Source: CBDBKE01 sp965218055
GTDB taxonomy: Bacteria > Acidobacteriota > Terriglobia > JAJPHL01 > JAPKYU01
NCBI GenBank assembly: GCA_965218055.1
Contig: CBDCKA010000002.1
Span: forward strand, 1,364,001 to 1,428,000
Length of the DNA: 64,000 nt
Reading direction: 5' to 3'
The notes beneath the pieces are model-generated. The model saw only the letters and a program-made list of their open reading frames with translations. It was not told the DNA's origin and made no database searches. The position numbers and the translations under genes were made by a program. Shown piece by piece: positions 1 through 7,081 of this stretch. Each line of letters begins with the position of its first letter. Positions within the stretch are counted from its first letter, which is position 1.

Positions 1-707
1 GCGAAACGGTACCGCAGAGCCGTCGAGCTAGGAGTGTCGCGGCAGATCGGCACCAGCGGGTAGACCGCACGAATCTTTTCAATGACTTCCCTGGCCGTCA
101 CCACCAGTTCCGGCTTCCAGTTTCGGTCGGCATCCAGCGGCATGAACTCAATGAAACGGACGACGAGGCTCCACCGGCGGGCAAACGCCGCGAAATCCAC
201 TACCTCATCGTCATTCAACCCACGGACCAGGACCACGTTGACCTTCACCGGTTCCAGGCCCGCGGCCTGAGCCGCCGCGATGCCCTTCAGCACACGATCG
301 TAGCCATCGGTGCCAGTGATTTTGGCAAACTTGTCTGGATGCACCGAATCCATGCTGATGTTGATCCGCGTCAGTCCGGCCTCGGCCAGCGCTTCCATCT
401 TCTCCGCCAGCAGCCAGCCGTTACTGGTCAGGGCCCGGTCCTCCAGCCCCGGGATCGAGGAGAGCTGGGCGATGAATCGCTCCACGCCATGACGCAGCAA
501 GGGCTCCCCGCCTGTCACCCGGACTTTGGTAATCCCCAGCCGCACAAAAATTCGGGCCAGGCGGTCGAAATCGTCCAGCGAGACCGTCTCGGCGCCGGAG
601 TAGACCATCGGGTCGGCGCTCTTGCAATAGAAGCACCGGAAGTTGCACCGGTCCGTGATGGAGATGCGCAGGTCTTGAATCTGCCGGCCGTAGCTGTCCT
701 GAAGCAT
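1..707 (-). CDS. moaA: GTP 3',8-cyclase MoaA (C-terminal end outside the window)
   Basis: Radical SAM enzyme of molybdenum cofactor synthesis that converts GTP to 3',8-cH2GTP with MoaC. Reading leftward from an ATG at 705-707, the protein starts MLQDSYGRQIQDLRIS. It carries the CNFRCFYC cluster motif (Cys21, Cys25, Cys28) for the SAM-binding 4Fe-4S and a TGGEPLLR motif near residue 66. The frame is open to base 1, so about 235 residues are visible and the C-terminal second cluster is missing. The gene follows directly on a Moco riboswitch and a terminator hairpin, which supports both the identification and the start. Confidence 0.95.
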   Translation of the reverse strand, partial: MLQDSYGRQIQDLRISITDRCNFRCFYCKSADPMVYSGAETVSLDDFDRLARIFVRLGITKVRVTGGEPLLRHGVERFIAQLSSIPGLEDRALTSNGWLLAEKMEALAEAGLTRINISMDSVHPDKFAKITGTDGYDRVLKGIAAAQAAGLEPVKVNVVLVRGLNDDEVVDFAAFARRWSLVVRFIEFMPLDADRNWKPELVVTAREVIEKIRAVYPLVPICRDTPSSTALRYRF

Positions 708-747
708 AAAACAACAAAGCCCGTACCCATGTTTGGCAGGTACGGGC
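708..747 (-). terminator. Hairpin and T-rich tract in the moaA leader
   Basis: On the minus strand a perfect 9-bp stem (GCCCGTACC paired with GGTACGGGC, 719-747) is followed by the T-rich run TTTGTTGTTTT, ending just before the moaA ATG. It has the form of an intrinsic terminator and sits where the expression platform of the Moco riboswitch should be. Because the hairpin also lies just upstream of the start codon it could mask the ribosome site instead. Confidence 0.75.
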
Positions 748-754
748 TCAAAGC

Positions 755-870
755 TTCGAGACCGTGGGCTCTCCTTTCCAAACACGGGAGGCGCAGCCGT
801 TTCCCGCTACACCCTATCGGCTCCAGACCATAGTCCCCGGGGACGTTAGGATCTGCGAGCTCGGAGAAAC
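755..870 (-). promoter_or_regulatory. Moco riboswitch (moaA leader)
   Basis: The minus-strand leader contains GCCTCCCGTGTTTGGAAAGG (773-792). This matches, apart from a few bases, the conserved core of the E. coli moaA Moco RNA as I remember it (GCCUCCCG...GGAAAGG). Several upstream GC-rich helices can form. The element probably senses molybdenum (or tungsten) cofactor and lowers moaA expression through the downstream hairpin. The outer boundary is approximate. Confidence 0.85.
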
Positions 871-878
871 CAACATTC

Positions 879-916
879 GCTATTGTCTCAGGTCACAAGC
901 TATTGTATCAGATCAC
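879..916 (-). promoter_or_regulatory. Two 18-bp direct repeats upstream of the moaA leader
   Basis: GCTATTGTCTCAGGTCAC (879-896) is repeated as GCTATTGTATCAGATCAC (899-916), 16 of 18 identical, with a 20-bp period (about two helical turns). This spacing suggests a tandem protein-binding site at the moaA promoter. On the minus strand the second copy contains TACAAT, a fair -10 element, without a good -35. Confidence 0.45.
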
Positions 917-1072
917 TGCGATTGTCGTCTCCCGGGGTTGTTCTAAACCGGGCGGATTATACCACCGCGGCAGAAAGGAGAGGAAACAAGGCAGTAGAGC
1001 GTTAGGAACTGCAGTTTTTCTGATAGGATAGGCTCTGAATCAGAGCATTCCATTTCCCCGGCAGGAGTTGAT

Positions 1073-1261
1073 ATGGCAAGGGTTTGCGAGGTTTGCGGGA
1101 AAGGCCCGCAATTTGGGCACCGGATCAGTCATGCCCATAACCTGACCAAGCGTCGCTGGAATGTAAACCTGCAGACGGTGCGCGTGGTGGTCAACGGCGG
1201 GCGGCGACGGATGCGCGTCTGCACGGGCTGCCTGCGTTCCGGCAAAGTCCGCAAGGCCTAG
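1073..1261 (+). CDS. rpmB: 50S ribosomal protein L28
   Basis: A 62-residue basic protein beginning MARVCEVCGKGPQFGH, the typical L28 start with its CxxC pair. It continues with an RRWNVNLQTVRV block and has a second cysteine pair near the C-terminus (CTGC), so it is the zinc-ribbon (C+) form. AGGAG lies 7 bases upstream of the ATG. It stands alone between moaA and the SYLF gene, all on different transcription units. Confidence 0.96.
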   Translation: MARVCEVCGKGPQFGHRISHAHNLTKRRWNVNLQTVRVVVNGGRRRMRVCTGCLRSGKVRKA

Positions 1262-1286
1262 CAACGTTGTAAGACCGGGTTGTAAG

Positions 1287-1315
1287 ACCGGCTAAATCCG
1301 GTTTGCGCCTTTTCC
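1287..1315 (+). terminator. Weak terminator after rpmB
   Basis: ACCGG-CTAAAT-CCGGT forms a short 5-bp stem followed after a few bases by a short T run. It is placed correctly to end rpmB, but the stem is short and the T tract is displaced. Confidence 0.4.
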
Positions 1316-1325
1316 CCCGAAACCA

Positions 1326-2000
1326 TCAGCGATATTTGGCCAGCATCGCAAGAAGCGGTCGCGCTTCGGCGGGTGTGGGAGCTCTGCCCTCCAGGATATT
1401 ACGGGCCGGGATTTCGCGGCGGTAGAGGTCGCGATTGCCTTTCTCGTCGGGCTTGACAACGGCGCCTTTCAGCGTCACACCAGCAAAAAGCCCGCGTGCC
1501 CGCGAGTAGGTAAGGATTTCGGCGCGCAGAGCCGCGTTGGTCTCCGCTGAGGTGGCGCGCCCCAGCGGCCCGGCGGCCACCGAAGCGTCTCCGCCCAAAG
1601 TAAACTTGTCGCTGGTCAAGAACTTCATCCCTTCCTTGTTCATGACCAGCATGATCACGTCAATGACCTGCCCGCCGATTTGCAAGCCGAAGCTGCCGCC
1701 CCGCACGCTCAGGATGGAAGGCGGCCCCCAAAGCCGGGACGCCTTCCTGCAGGTCACCAGCCCGCTCCCGAAATGCCCCCCGAAGCCGAAGCCGCCCTTC
1801 TTCATGGAAGGAATGATGGCAATGCAGTGCGCCCGGATCAGCAGCTTCCTCGGGATGGCCTTCTCGGGAATCCCCATCACCTCAGAGAAGACTTCGGTGG
1901 CGTTCTCCAGTCGTTCCACCTGTTTCTTCCGGTCGGCAGAGGCGGTTGGAACCAGAAGGCTCAGGGTCAGCAGACCCGCCATCAGGACGTGGAATCGCAT
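1326..2000 (-). CDS. SYLF-domain (Ysc84-type) lipid-binding protein, exported
   Basis: 224 residues with a clear signal peptide (cleavage after TASA, about residue 22). The SYLF domain follows: an N-terminal helix with ERLENATEVFSEVMG, a glycine-rich GGFGFGGHFGSGLVTCR stretch, the GGSFGLQIGGQ motif, then GPLGR and an AEILTYSRARGLFAGV C-terminal part. Family members bind membranes or phosphoinositides in eukaryotes. The bacterial role is not defined; the protein is predicted periplasmic. It is encoded after glmM on the same strand but 133 bases away, so co-transcription is uncertain. Confidence 0.9.
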   Translation of the reverse strand: MRFHVLMAGLLTLSLLVPTASADRKKQVERLENATEVFSEVMGIPEKAIPRKLLIRAHCIAIIPSMKKGGFGFGGHFGSGLVTCRKASRLWGPPSILSVRGGSFGLQIGGQVIDVIMLVMNKEGMKFLTSDKFTLGGDASVAAGPLGRATSAETNAALRAEILTYSRARGLFAGVTLKGAVVKPDEKGNRDLYRREIPARNILEGRAPTPAEARPLLAMLAKYR

Positions 2001-2133
2001 GCAACACCCCCAGTCCTAATTGTACGCGAATCCTGACGTAACGGGAACGGTACGACCGGAGACCAGAATGGTATCCTCCGGAACCGACGTTGTGCGTTCC
2101 TGTGGTGGACTCGCCGAGTCATGTGCCGCCGGG

Positions 2134-3504
2134 TCAGGTGCCGATCGTGCGGTAGAAAGCGGCAGCAATCAGTTCGGCCGAGCTCGACACCTCCGCTTCG
2201 GTCTCGCCCTCGATCATGATGCGGGCTAGCGATTCTGTGCCGCTGTAGCGCACAATCACCCGTCCCGTCAGCCCGATCTGTTCCTGAGCCGAGCGAATCG
2301 CCGCCCACACTTCCGGCAACTCTTCCAGCGGCACCTTTTCACGCACCGGGACGTTTTGGATGACCTGGGGGAAGGGTTTCAGTTCCGAGACCAGCGCTCC
2401 CAGCGGCCGACCTGTGGCCGTAACAATCTCCAGGACGCGCAAGGCTGTCAACAGGCCGTCCCCTGTGGTGTGGTCGCCGCCGAAGATGACGTGCCCCGAC
2501 TGCTCGCCGCCCAGGTTGGCGCCGCAACGCTGCATTTCCTCCAGGACGTATTTGTCGCCCACCGGGGTTCGCCGCAGGTGGATGCCGGAGGCACCCAAGG
2601 TCGCTTCCAGTCCCAGGTTGGACATGATGGTCCCCACAACTAAGCGGCTCTTGAGCCGGCCCTGGGCCAACATATGCTTGGCCACCAGGAACAGGACGCC
2701 GTCGCCGTCCACCAGATCGCCGTCCGCGGTAACGAACAGGGCCCGGTCGGCGTCCCCGTCGAAGGCCACGCCCAGGTTGGCCCGCTCGGCGGGGACCCGC
2801 GCCTGTAGAGATTCGGGATGAAGCGCGCCGCAGTCCAGGTTGATATTGCGTCCATTGGGAGAAACGTGGGTGGCCGTGATCTCCGCGCCCAGATGGCGAA
2901 ACAACTCCGGTGCCACCGCCGAGGCGGCGCCATTGGCGCAATCCAGCACCACCTGCAGGCCGGCGAACGTTACCCCGCTAGACACCAGCGAGCAGAGGAA
3001 CTCCTGGTAGCGACTCAGCAGCGAGGCATCCTGCTGCAACCGGCCGCCGGGGGAAACTTGCTCTGATGGCGCCCTGGTGGCCTGCTCCCTGGCCAGCCGA
3101 AAGATCGTCTGCTCGACTGCCAGCTCGCTCTGGTCAGGAAGTTTGTAGCCGGAACGGGAAAAGAGTTTGATGCCGTTGTCGGAATAGGGATTGTGGGAGG
3201 CGGAAATCATCGCCCCGGCCGAAAACCCCTGGCTGCGCGACAGGTAAGCCACACCCGGGGTTGGGAGCACACCGGCTGAAAGCGACTCCACGCCTTCCCG
3301 GGCCAGACCTGCGGCCAGGGTCTCGGCGATCCAGGGACTGGATTCGCGCGTGTCCTCGCCGAACACAACGCGAGGCTTGGCTTCCGCCCGCCGCAGAAAC
3401 TCACCCAGCGCTCGCCCGATGAGGAAAACCGTGCCTTCGTCCAGCGGGTATTCACCGGCAATCGCGCGAATCCCATCTGTTCCGAACAGTCGCGTGGGTT
3501 TCAT
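2134..3504 (-). CDS. glmM: Phosphoglucosamine mutase
   Basis: 456 residues, normal length. GlmM converts glucosamine-6-phosphate to glucosamine-1-phosphate for UDP-GlcNAc synthesis. Visible elements: FGTDGIRA at the N-terminus, the catalytic serine in SASHNPYSDNGIK (Ser103), the metal loop FDGDADR, the sugar-binding GGEQSGH loop and the C-terminal phosphate loop RYSGTE. The start overlaps the end of cdaR by 4 bases (ATGA). It is the last gene of the folP-cdaA-cdaR-glmM operon; the cdaA-cdaR-glmM order is conserved in many bacteria, where CdaA and GlmM products interact. Confidence 0.97.
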   Translation of the reverse strand: MKPTRLFGTDGIRAIAGEYPLDEGTVFLIGRALGEFLRRAEAKPRVVFGEDTRESSPWIAETLAAGLAREGVESLSAGVLPTPGVAYLSRSQGFSAGAMISASHNPYSDNGIKLFSRSGYKLPDQSELAVEQTIFRLAREQATRAPSEQVSPGGRLQQDASLLSRYQEFLCSLVSSGVTFAGLQVVLDCANGAASAVAPELFRHLGAEITATHVSPNGRNINLDCGALHPESLQARVPAERANLGVAFDGDADRALFVTADGDLVDGDGVLFLVAKHMLAQGRLKSRLVVGTIMSNLGLEATLGASGIHLRRTPVGDKYVLEEMQRCGANLGGEQSGHVIFGGDHTTGDGLLTALRVLEIVTATGRPLGALVSELKPFPQVIQNVPVREKVPLEELPEVWAAIRSAQEQIGLTGRVIVRYSGTESLARIMIEGETEAEVSSSAELIAAAFYRTIGT

Positions 3505-4160
3505 TCTTGCCGCTCCAGTTGAACGGTTACCAGCACCACGTGACTGCCCTGGATGCGCACCAGCGGGTGGGGCACAAATGCGTTGGTCCAGAATCGGGTC
3601 TGGGAGATCACGCCTGTGACATCCACAGGGTCGGTCATGGCGGATTCCAACTGCGTCACGTGGCTCCGCGGGCCTACCACGCGCACGACTGGAGGGGACA
3701 CCTGATAGCCGGTCAACCGGTAGCCGGGTGTGACCGGATCGGTGATGCGCGGCACCACGGGGATCTCGCGCTCCGCGCGTGCTTCTAACTGCAGGCCTAC
3801 TTGCTTGGGGATGACTTGCACCACACGCACCCCGAACGGGATCCGCACGTCGGAAACGGTCAGCTCGTATCCGCGCTCGCCGGGATGTTCGAAATCGGCC
3901 AAATTCAGCGAGACGGCCAAGTCGGCGGGAGAAAGCTTGCGCACCGCGCTGGCCGGACCCTGCACTCGCACCTGGACCGAGGTGGGCGCTTTGCCGCTCA
4001 ACATCAGATTTTCCGGCATGTTCTGTAATTCCAGCGGCGCCTGGAAGGTCACTTCCGCCATCGGCTCATTGGCGATCGCCGACCACAACAGCAAGGCCAG
4101 AACAAGCGAGCCCAGCTTCAGAGCGAGGTTGTCGAGCACGTAGTTCCGCAAAAAGTTCAT
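3501..4160 (-). CDS. cdaR: YbbR-domain protein, CdaA regulator
   Basis: 219 residues with an N-terminal membrane anchor (about residues 10-30, LALKLGSLVLALLLWSAIA) followed by YbbR-type beta-rich repeats predicted outside the membrane. CdaR homologues bind and modulate the diadenylate cyclase CdaA. The start overlaps cdaA by 4 bases and the end overlaps glmM, which indicates translational coupling. It has fewer YbbR repeats than the long Firmicute proteins. The assignment rests on position and domain character. Confidence 0.85.
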   Translation of the reverse strand: MNFLRNYVLDNLALKLGSLVLALLLWSAIANEPMAEVTFQAPLELQNMPENLMLSGKAPTSVQVRVQGPASAVRKLSPADLAVSLNLADFEHPGERGYELTVSDVRIPFGVRVVQVIPKQVGLQLEARAEREIPVVPRITDPVTPGYRLTGYQVSPPVVRVVGPRSHVTQLESAMTDPVDVTGVISQTRFWTNAFVPHPLVRIQGSHVVLVTVQLERQE

Positions 4161-5134
4161 GGCTTCACTGCCTGGCTGCGCGTCTGCGAATTCTGCTCCG
4201 GAGGCGCTCCCGGCTGGCCGTCGGCGATTTCCGGCGCTCCTTCGCCGCCGCGAGCCGCCGGCGCCTGCTCGGCCAGGTTGGTCGTGGGCAACGCCGAGGG
4301 AGAAATGGGCGTGCCCAGCATCTCGCCCAGGCGCACCCGCAGCCGTTCCAGGCTGACGTTCTGCTCGATGGTCCCGCCCACGGCCAGAGAAACCTCCCCG
4401 GTCTGTTCCGAAACCACCACTGCAACGGCATCGCTTTCCTCGGTGATGCCGATGGCCGCCCGGTGCCGGCTGCCCACCTGCGTGCTCAGCAAGGGGTTCA
4501 CGCTCAGCGGAAGGAAGCAGGCGGCGGCCGCCACCTTGTCCTTCTGGATAATGACTCCGCCGTCGTGCAGCGGCGTTTCAGGACGGAAAATGGTCACCAG
4601 CAGGTCGTAGGAAAGCTGAGCATCCAGGCCAATACCGCTGTCGACATAGGTGCGCAGGCCGACGTCGCGTTCCAGCACGATGAGCGCACCGGTCTTCTGG
4701 GAGGAAAACAGGCTGACCGCCAGCACAATGTCGTCATAGGAGAAATCGCGGGACAAGCCTGAAAAGCGGGACAGGAAGGGGTTGCGTCCCAGCCGTGCCA
4801 GGCCGCGCCGAATCTCCGCCTGGAAGATCACGATGAGGGCAAACACAAAATAGGGGAGCAGCGTGGTGAGCAGCCAATGAAGCGTCTGTAGTTTCCACCA
4901 GCGTGCCGCGTAGTAGAGCAGGACGATCAGGGCGATCCCGAGCAACATCTGGCTGGCGCGCGTGCCCCGCACCAGCAGCAGCAGATGGTAGATCAGGAAG
5001 GCGACAATCAGGATGTCCAGAACGGAGGTCAGGGAAATTTCTCTCCAAAAGCTCCCCAACCCTCCCATAACGCCGTCGCTCTGGACAACCCACGCGCGAA
5101 TGGTCATAAACGCCATCCCCAGATCCCCGATCAA
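4157..5134 (-). CDS. cdaA: Diadenylate cyclase CdaA (c-di-AMP synthase)
   Basis: 325 residues. Three N-terminal membrane helices (about 36-55, 62-78, 88-105) precede the DAC domain, which makes c-di-AMP from two ATP. The catalytic segment reads PLHDGGVIIQKDKVAAAACF (Asp191) and the GSRHRAAIGI motif (residues 221-230) is intact. The usual DGA signature is DGG here. A C-terminal extension of about 50 residues is rich in Ala, Gly, Pro and Gln. It is 58 bases downstream of folP and overlaps cdaR. Confidence 0.95.
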   Translation of the reverse strand: MIGDLGMAFMTIRAWVVQSDGVMGGLGSFWREISLTSVLDILIVAFLIYHLLLLVRGTRASQMLLGIALIVLLYYAARWWKLQTLHWLLTTLLPYFVFALIVIFQAEIRRGLARLGRNPFLSRFSGLSRDFSYDDIVLAVSLFSSQKTGALIVLERDVGLRTYVDSGIGLDAQLSYDLLVTIFRPETPLHDGGVIIQKDKVAAAACFLPLSVNPLLSTQVGSRHRAAIGITEESDAVAVVVSEQTGEVSLAVGGTIEQNVSLERLRVRLGEMLGTPISPSALPTTNLAEQAPAARGGEGAPEIADGQPGAPPEQNSQTRSQAVKP

Positions 5135-5192
5135 AGCGCTTCTCCTGCCGGCATTCTAGCATCGGAGGGAAAGGTGGGTGTAGCGGCCGGCT

Positions 5193-6083
5193 TTAGCCAG
5201 GTGTTGGCGATCCCGAGGCAGCACCATCAATCCGGTCGGCGACGCGGGCAATCCGGTCGGTGACGCGGGCCACCTGAACGATTTCGTTAACATCATGCAC
5301 ACGCACGATGTGCGCTCCGGCGACAATAGCCGCTGCCACTGTGGCAGCTGTGCCCCAGACCCGCTGGTGGGCGGGAAGTCCTAGGGTTACGCCAATAAAG
5401 GACTTCCGGGAAGTGCCGGCCAGCAACGGGCACCCCAGCTGGTGCAATTCGGCAAAGCGGGCCAACAGCGTGTAATTCTCCTCGTCATTCTTGCCGAAGC
5501 CGAAGCCGGGGTCGAGGACCAGAGCTTCCCGCGGCAGCCCGGCGGCCCAGGCCTGATCGCGCAGCTCACGGAGGCCGGCCAGCACCTCTCCCACAATGTC
5601 CTCGAGAGGAGGCAGCAGGTGCATGGTGTCCGGGGTACCGCGCAAGTGCATGGCCACCAGCGGCACGCCGCCACGGCAGGCGACTCGGGCCATCTCGGCT
5701 ACGGGACGCAACGCGGGGAAATTGATCAGCACTGCCCCGGCCGCCAGTGCGCGTTCGGCCACCAACGGTTTGTAGGTATCCACAGAAATCGGGAGGGAAA
5801 CCCGGCCGCGCAAACCCTCCAGTACTGGAAGCAGTCGGTCTAATTCCTCGGCTTCGGAGATGCGCGCCGAACCCGGCCGGGTTGATTCCGCCCCCACGTC
5901 GAGCAGATCGGCACCCTGTTGCTCGATCTCCCTCGCGCGGGCGATCGCCTGTTCCGGCTCCATATAGTGCCCGCCATCGGAGAACGAGTCCGGTGTCACA
6001 TTGAGAATCCCCATCACTAGGGTGCGTTCGCCCAGAACCACCTCCCGGCGGGGCAGGCGAAGGCTATAGCAGGGCCGCCACAT
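5193..6083 (-). CDS. folP: Dihydropteroate synthase
   Basis: About 296 residues from the ATG at 6083 (MWRPCYSLRLPRREVVLG). The frame is open further upstream, but that part has no homology and would overlap the act promoter region. DHPS joins pABA to dihydropterin pyrophosphate in folate synthesis. Motifs seen: MGILNVTPDSFSDGG, GAESTRPGS, ISVDTYKP, MHLRGTPDTM, DPGFGFGK, GTSRKSFIG and RVHDV. The normally conserved IND segment of the fourth strand reads INFPAL, so the Asp is replaced. First gene of the folP-cdaA-cdaR-glmM operon. Confidence 0.95.
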   Translation of the reverse strand: MWRPCYSLRLPRREVVLGERTLVMGILNVTPDSFSDGGHYMEPEQAIARAREIEQQGADLLDVGAESTRPGSARISEAEELDRLLPVLEGLRGRVSLPISVDTYKPLVAERALAAGAVLINFPALRPVAEMARVACRGGVPLVAMHLRGTPDTMHLLPPLEDIVGEVLAGLRELRDQAWAAGLPREALVLDPGFGFGKNDEENYTLLARFAELHQLGCPLLAGTSRKSFIGVTLGLPAHQRVWGTAATVAAAIVAGAHIVRVHDVNEIVQVARVTDRIARVADRIDGAASGSPTPG

Positions 6084-6174
6084 CGCTCCAGTATAGCTCC
6101 GCCAGCTATAGCCCTGGCAGGCGGCCTTTTCCGGGACCAAGTTCTGACGAAGTAAGTTCTGAGGAGGAATGAAG

Positions 6175-6216
6175 CCCGCCACCCTTACGGACACGCAGGC
6201 GCTTCGGGGTGGCGGG
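6175..6216. repeat. 10-bp perfect inverted repeat in the folP/actA divergent region
   Basis: CCCGCCACCC (6175-6184) and GGGTGGCGGG (6207-6216) are perfectly complementary across a 22-base loop. There is no T run on either side, so it is probably not a terminator. It lies between the divergently transcribed folP and act operons and could be a protein-binding site or part of the folP 5' leader. The remaining intergenic sequence (6084-6430) otherwise holds only the act promoter. Confidence 0.5.
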
Positions 6217-6274
6217 CGGAAAAGCCCCACTTTCGGCTCTCCCAAAATACCTTTGGACAGCCCGCGAGTGGGCT

Positions 6275-6303
6275 TTGACTTGCCTGGGCGGCGGGAATAC
6301 ACT
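6275..6303 (+). promoter_or_regulatory. Sigma70-type promoter for the act-cox operon
   Basis: TTGACT, a 17-base spacer, then TACACT: a near-consensus housekeeping promoter about 130 bases upstream of actA. No other promoter of this quality is seen in the intergenic region, and the following genes are tightly packed through coxD. Confidence 0.6.
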
Positions 6304-6430
6304 GCATCGGCCGTGTCGGCACCCCTTTGAGGCTTTGTGGGCCTCGTGGGGGTTTGTGGGCCTCGAAACCTGGGACTAGCGCACCTAGCCGGAATTCTAT
6401 GGGCTGAGAAGTCGCGCCTAAGGCGCCGCC

Positions 6431-7081
6431 ATGGCTCAGATATTCCACCCCAGCACGAACACGCTCTCCAAGGCAAGCATCTTTGGCGCCGTATTCATTA
6501 TCGGCGGGCTTATCTGGGGGGTCACCATCTTCAACCGGTCCTCCTATGTGACGCAGGCCGGAGTTGCCCGGGAGCAGCCGGTCCCATTCAGCCATAAACA
6601 CCATGTAGGCGGTATGGGGATCGACTGCCGCCATTGCCACACCTCGGTGGAGACATCGGCGTTCGCCGGCATCCCGGCCACCGAAGTCTGCATGAGCTGC
6701 CACTCCCAGATTTGGGTCGACAGTCCTATGCTGGAACCGGTGCGGGCCAGCTTTCGGACCGGCAAGCCGCTGGAGTGGAGCCGGGTCCACGACTTACCAG
6801 ATTTCGTCTATTTCGACCACAGCATCCACATCAAGAAAGGCGTCGGCTGCGCTACCTGCCACGGTCGCGTGGATCAGATGCCGTTGATGTGGAGAGAAAA
6901 GACACTGCACATGGAGTGGTGCCTGGAGTGCCATCGGGCACCGGAACGGTTTGTCCGGCCACGCGAGTACGTCTTTCGCATGGACTGGGAACCGCCTGCG
7001 GACCAGTTGAGTTTAGGCCGGAGGCTGGTCCAGCAATACAGCATCGAAAGCTTGACAAATTGTTCGGTCTGCCACCGATGA
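6431..7081 (+). CDS. actA: Alternative complex III pentaheme cytochrome c subunit ActA
   Basis: 216 residues. One N-terminal membrane anchor (about residues 16-33) and five CxxCH haem c sites at 66-70, 87-91, 140-144, 164-168 and 211-215, the last at the very C-terminus. ActA is the multihaem subunit of alternative complex III, the bc1-unrelated quinol:cytochrome c/oxidase oxidoreductase, and faces the periplasm. Additional histidines (SHKHH, DHSIH) can serve as distal ligands. The stop overlaps the actB start (ATGA). Confidence 0.93.
   Translation: MAQIFHPSTNTLSKASIFGAVFIIGGLIWGVTIFNRSSYVTQAGVAREQPVPFSHKHHVGGMGIDCRHCHTSVETSAFAGIPATEVCMSCHSQIWVDSPMLEPVRASFRTGKPLEWSRVHDLPDFVYFDHSIHIKKGVGCATCHGRVDQMPLMWREKTLHMEWCLECHRAPERFVRPREYVFRMDWEPPADQLSLGRRLVQQYSIESLTNCSVCHR

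Noticed and set aside
339..833. Plus-strand open frame opposite moaA
   Set aside because: It is a shadow of the moaA coding frame and its leader; the minus strand has the radical SAM motif and riboswitch.
6084..6476. Upstream extension of folP (131 extra codons)
   Set aside because: No homology, overlaps the act promoter and actA start; the family begins near the ATG at 6083.
6634..7077. Upstream extension of actB
   Set aside because: This part lies inside actA in another frame; the ATG overlapping the actA stop fits the family start.
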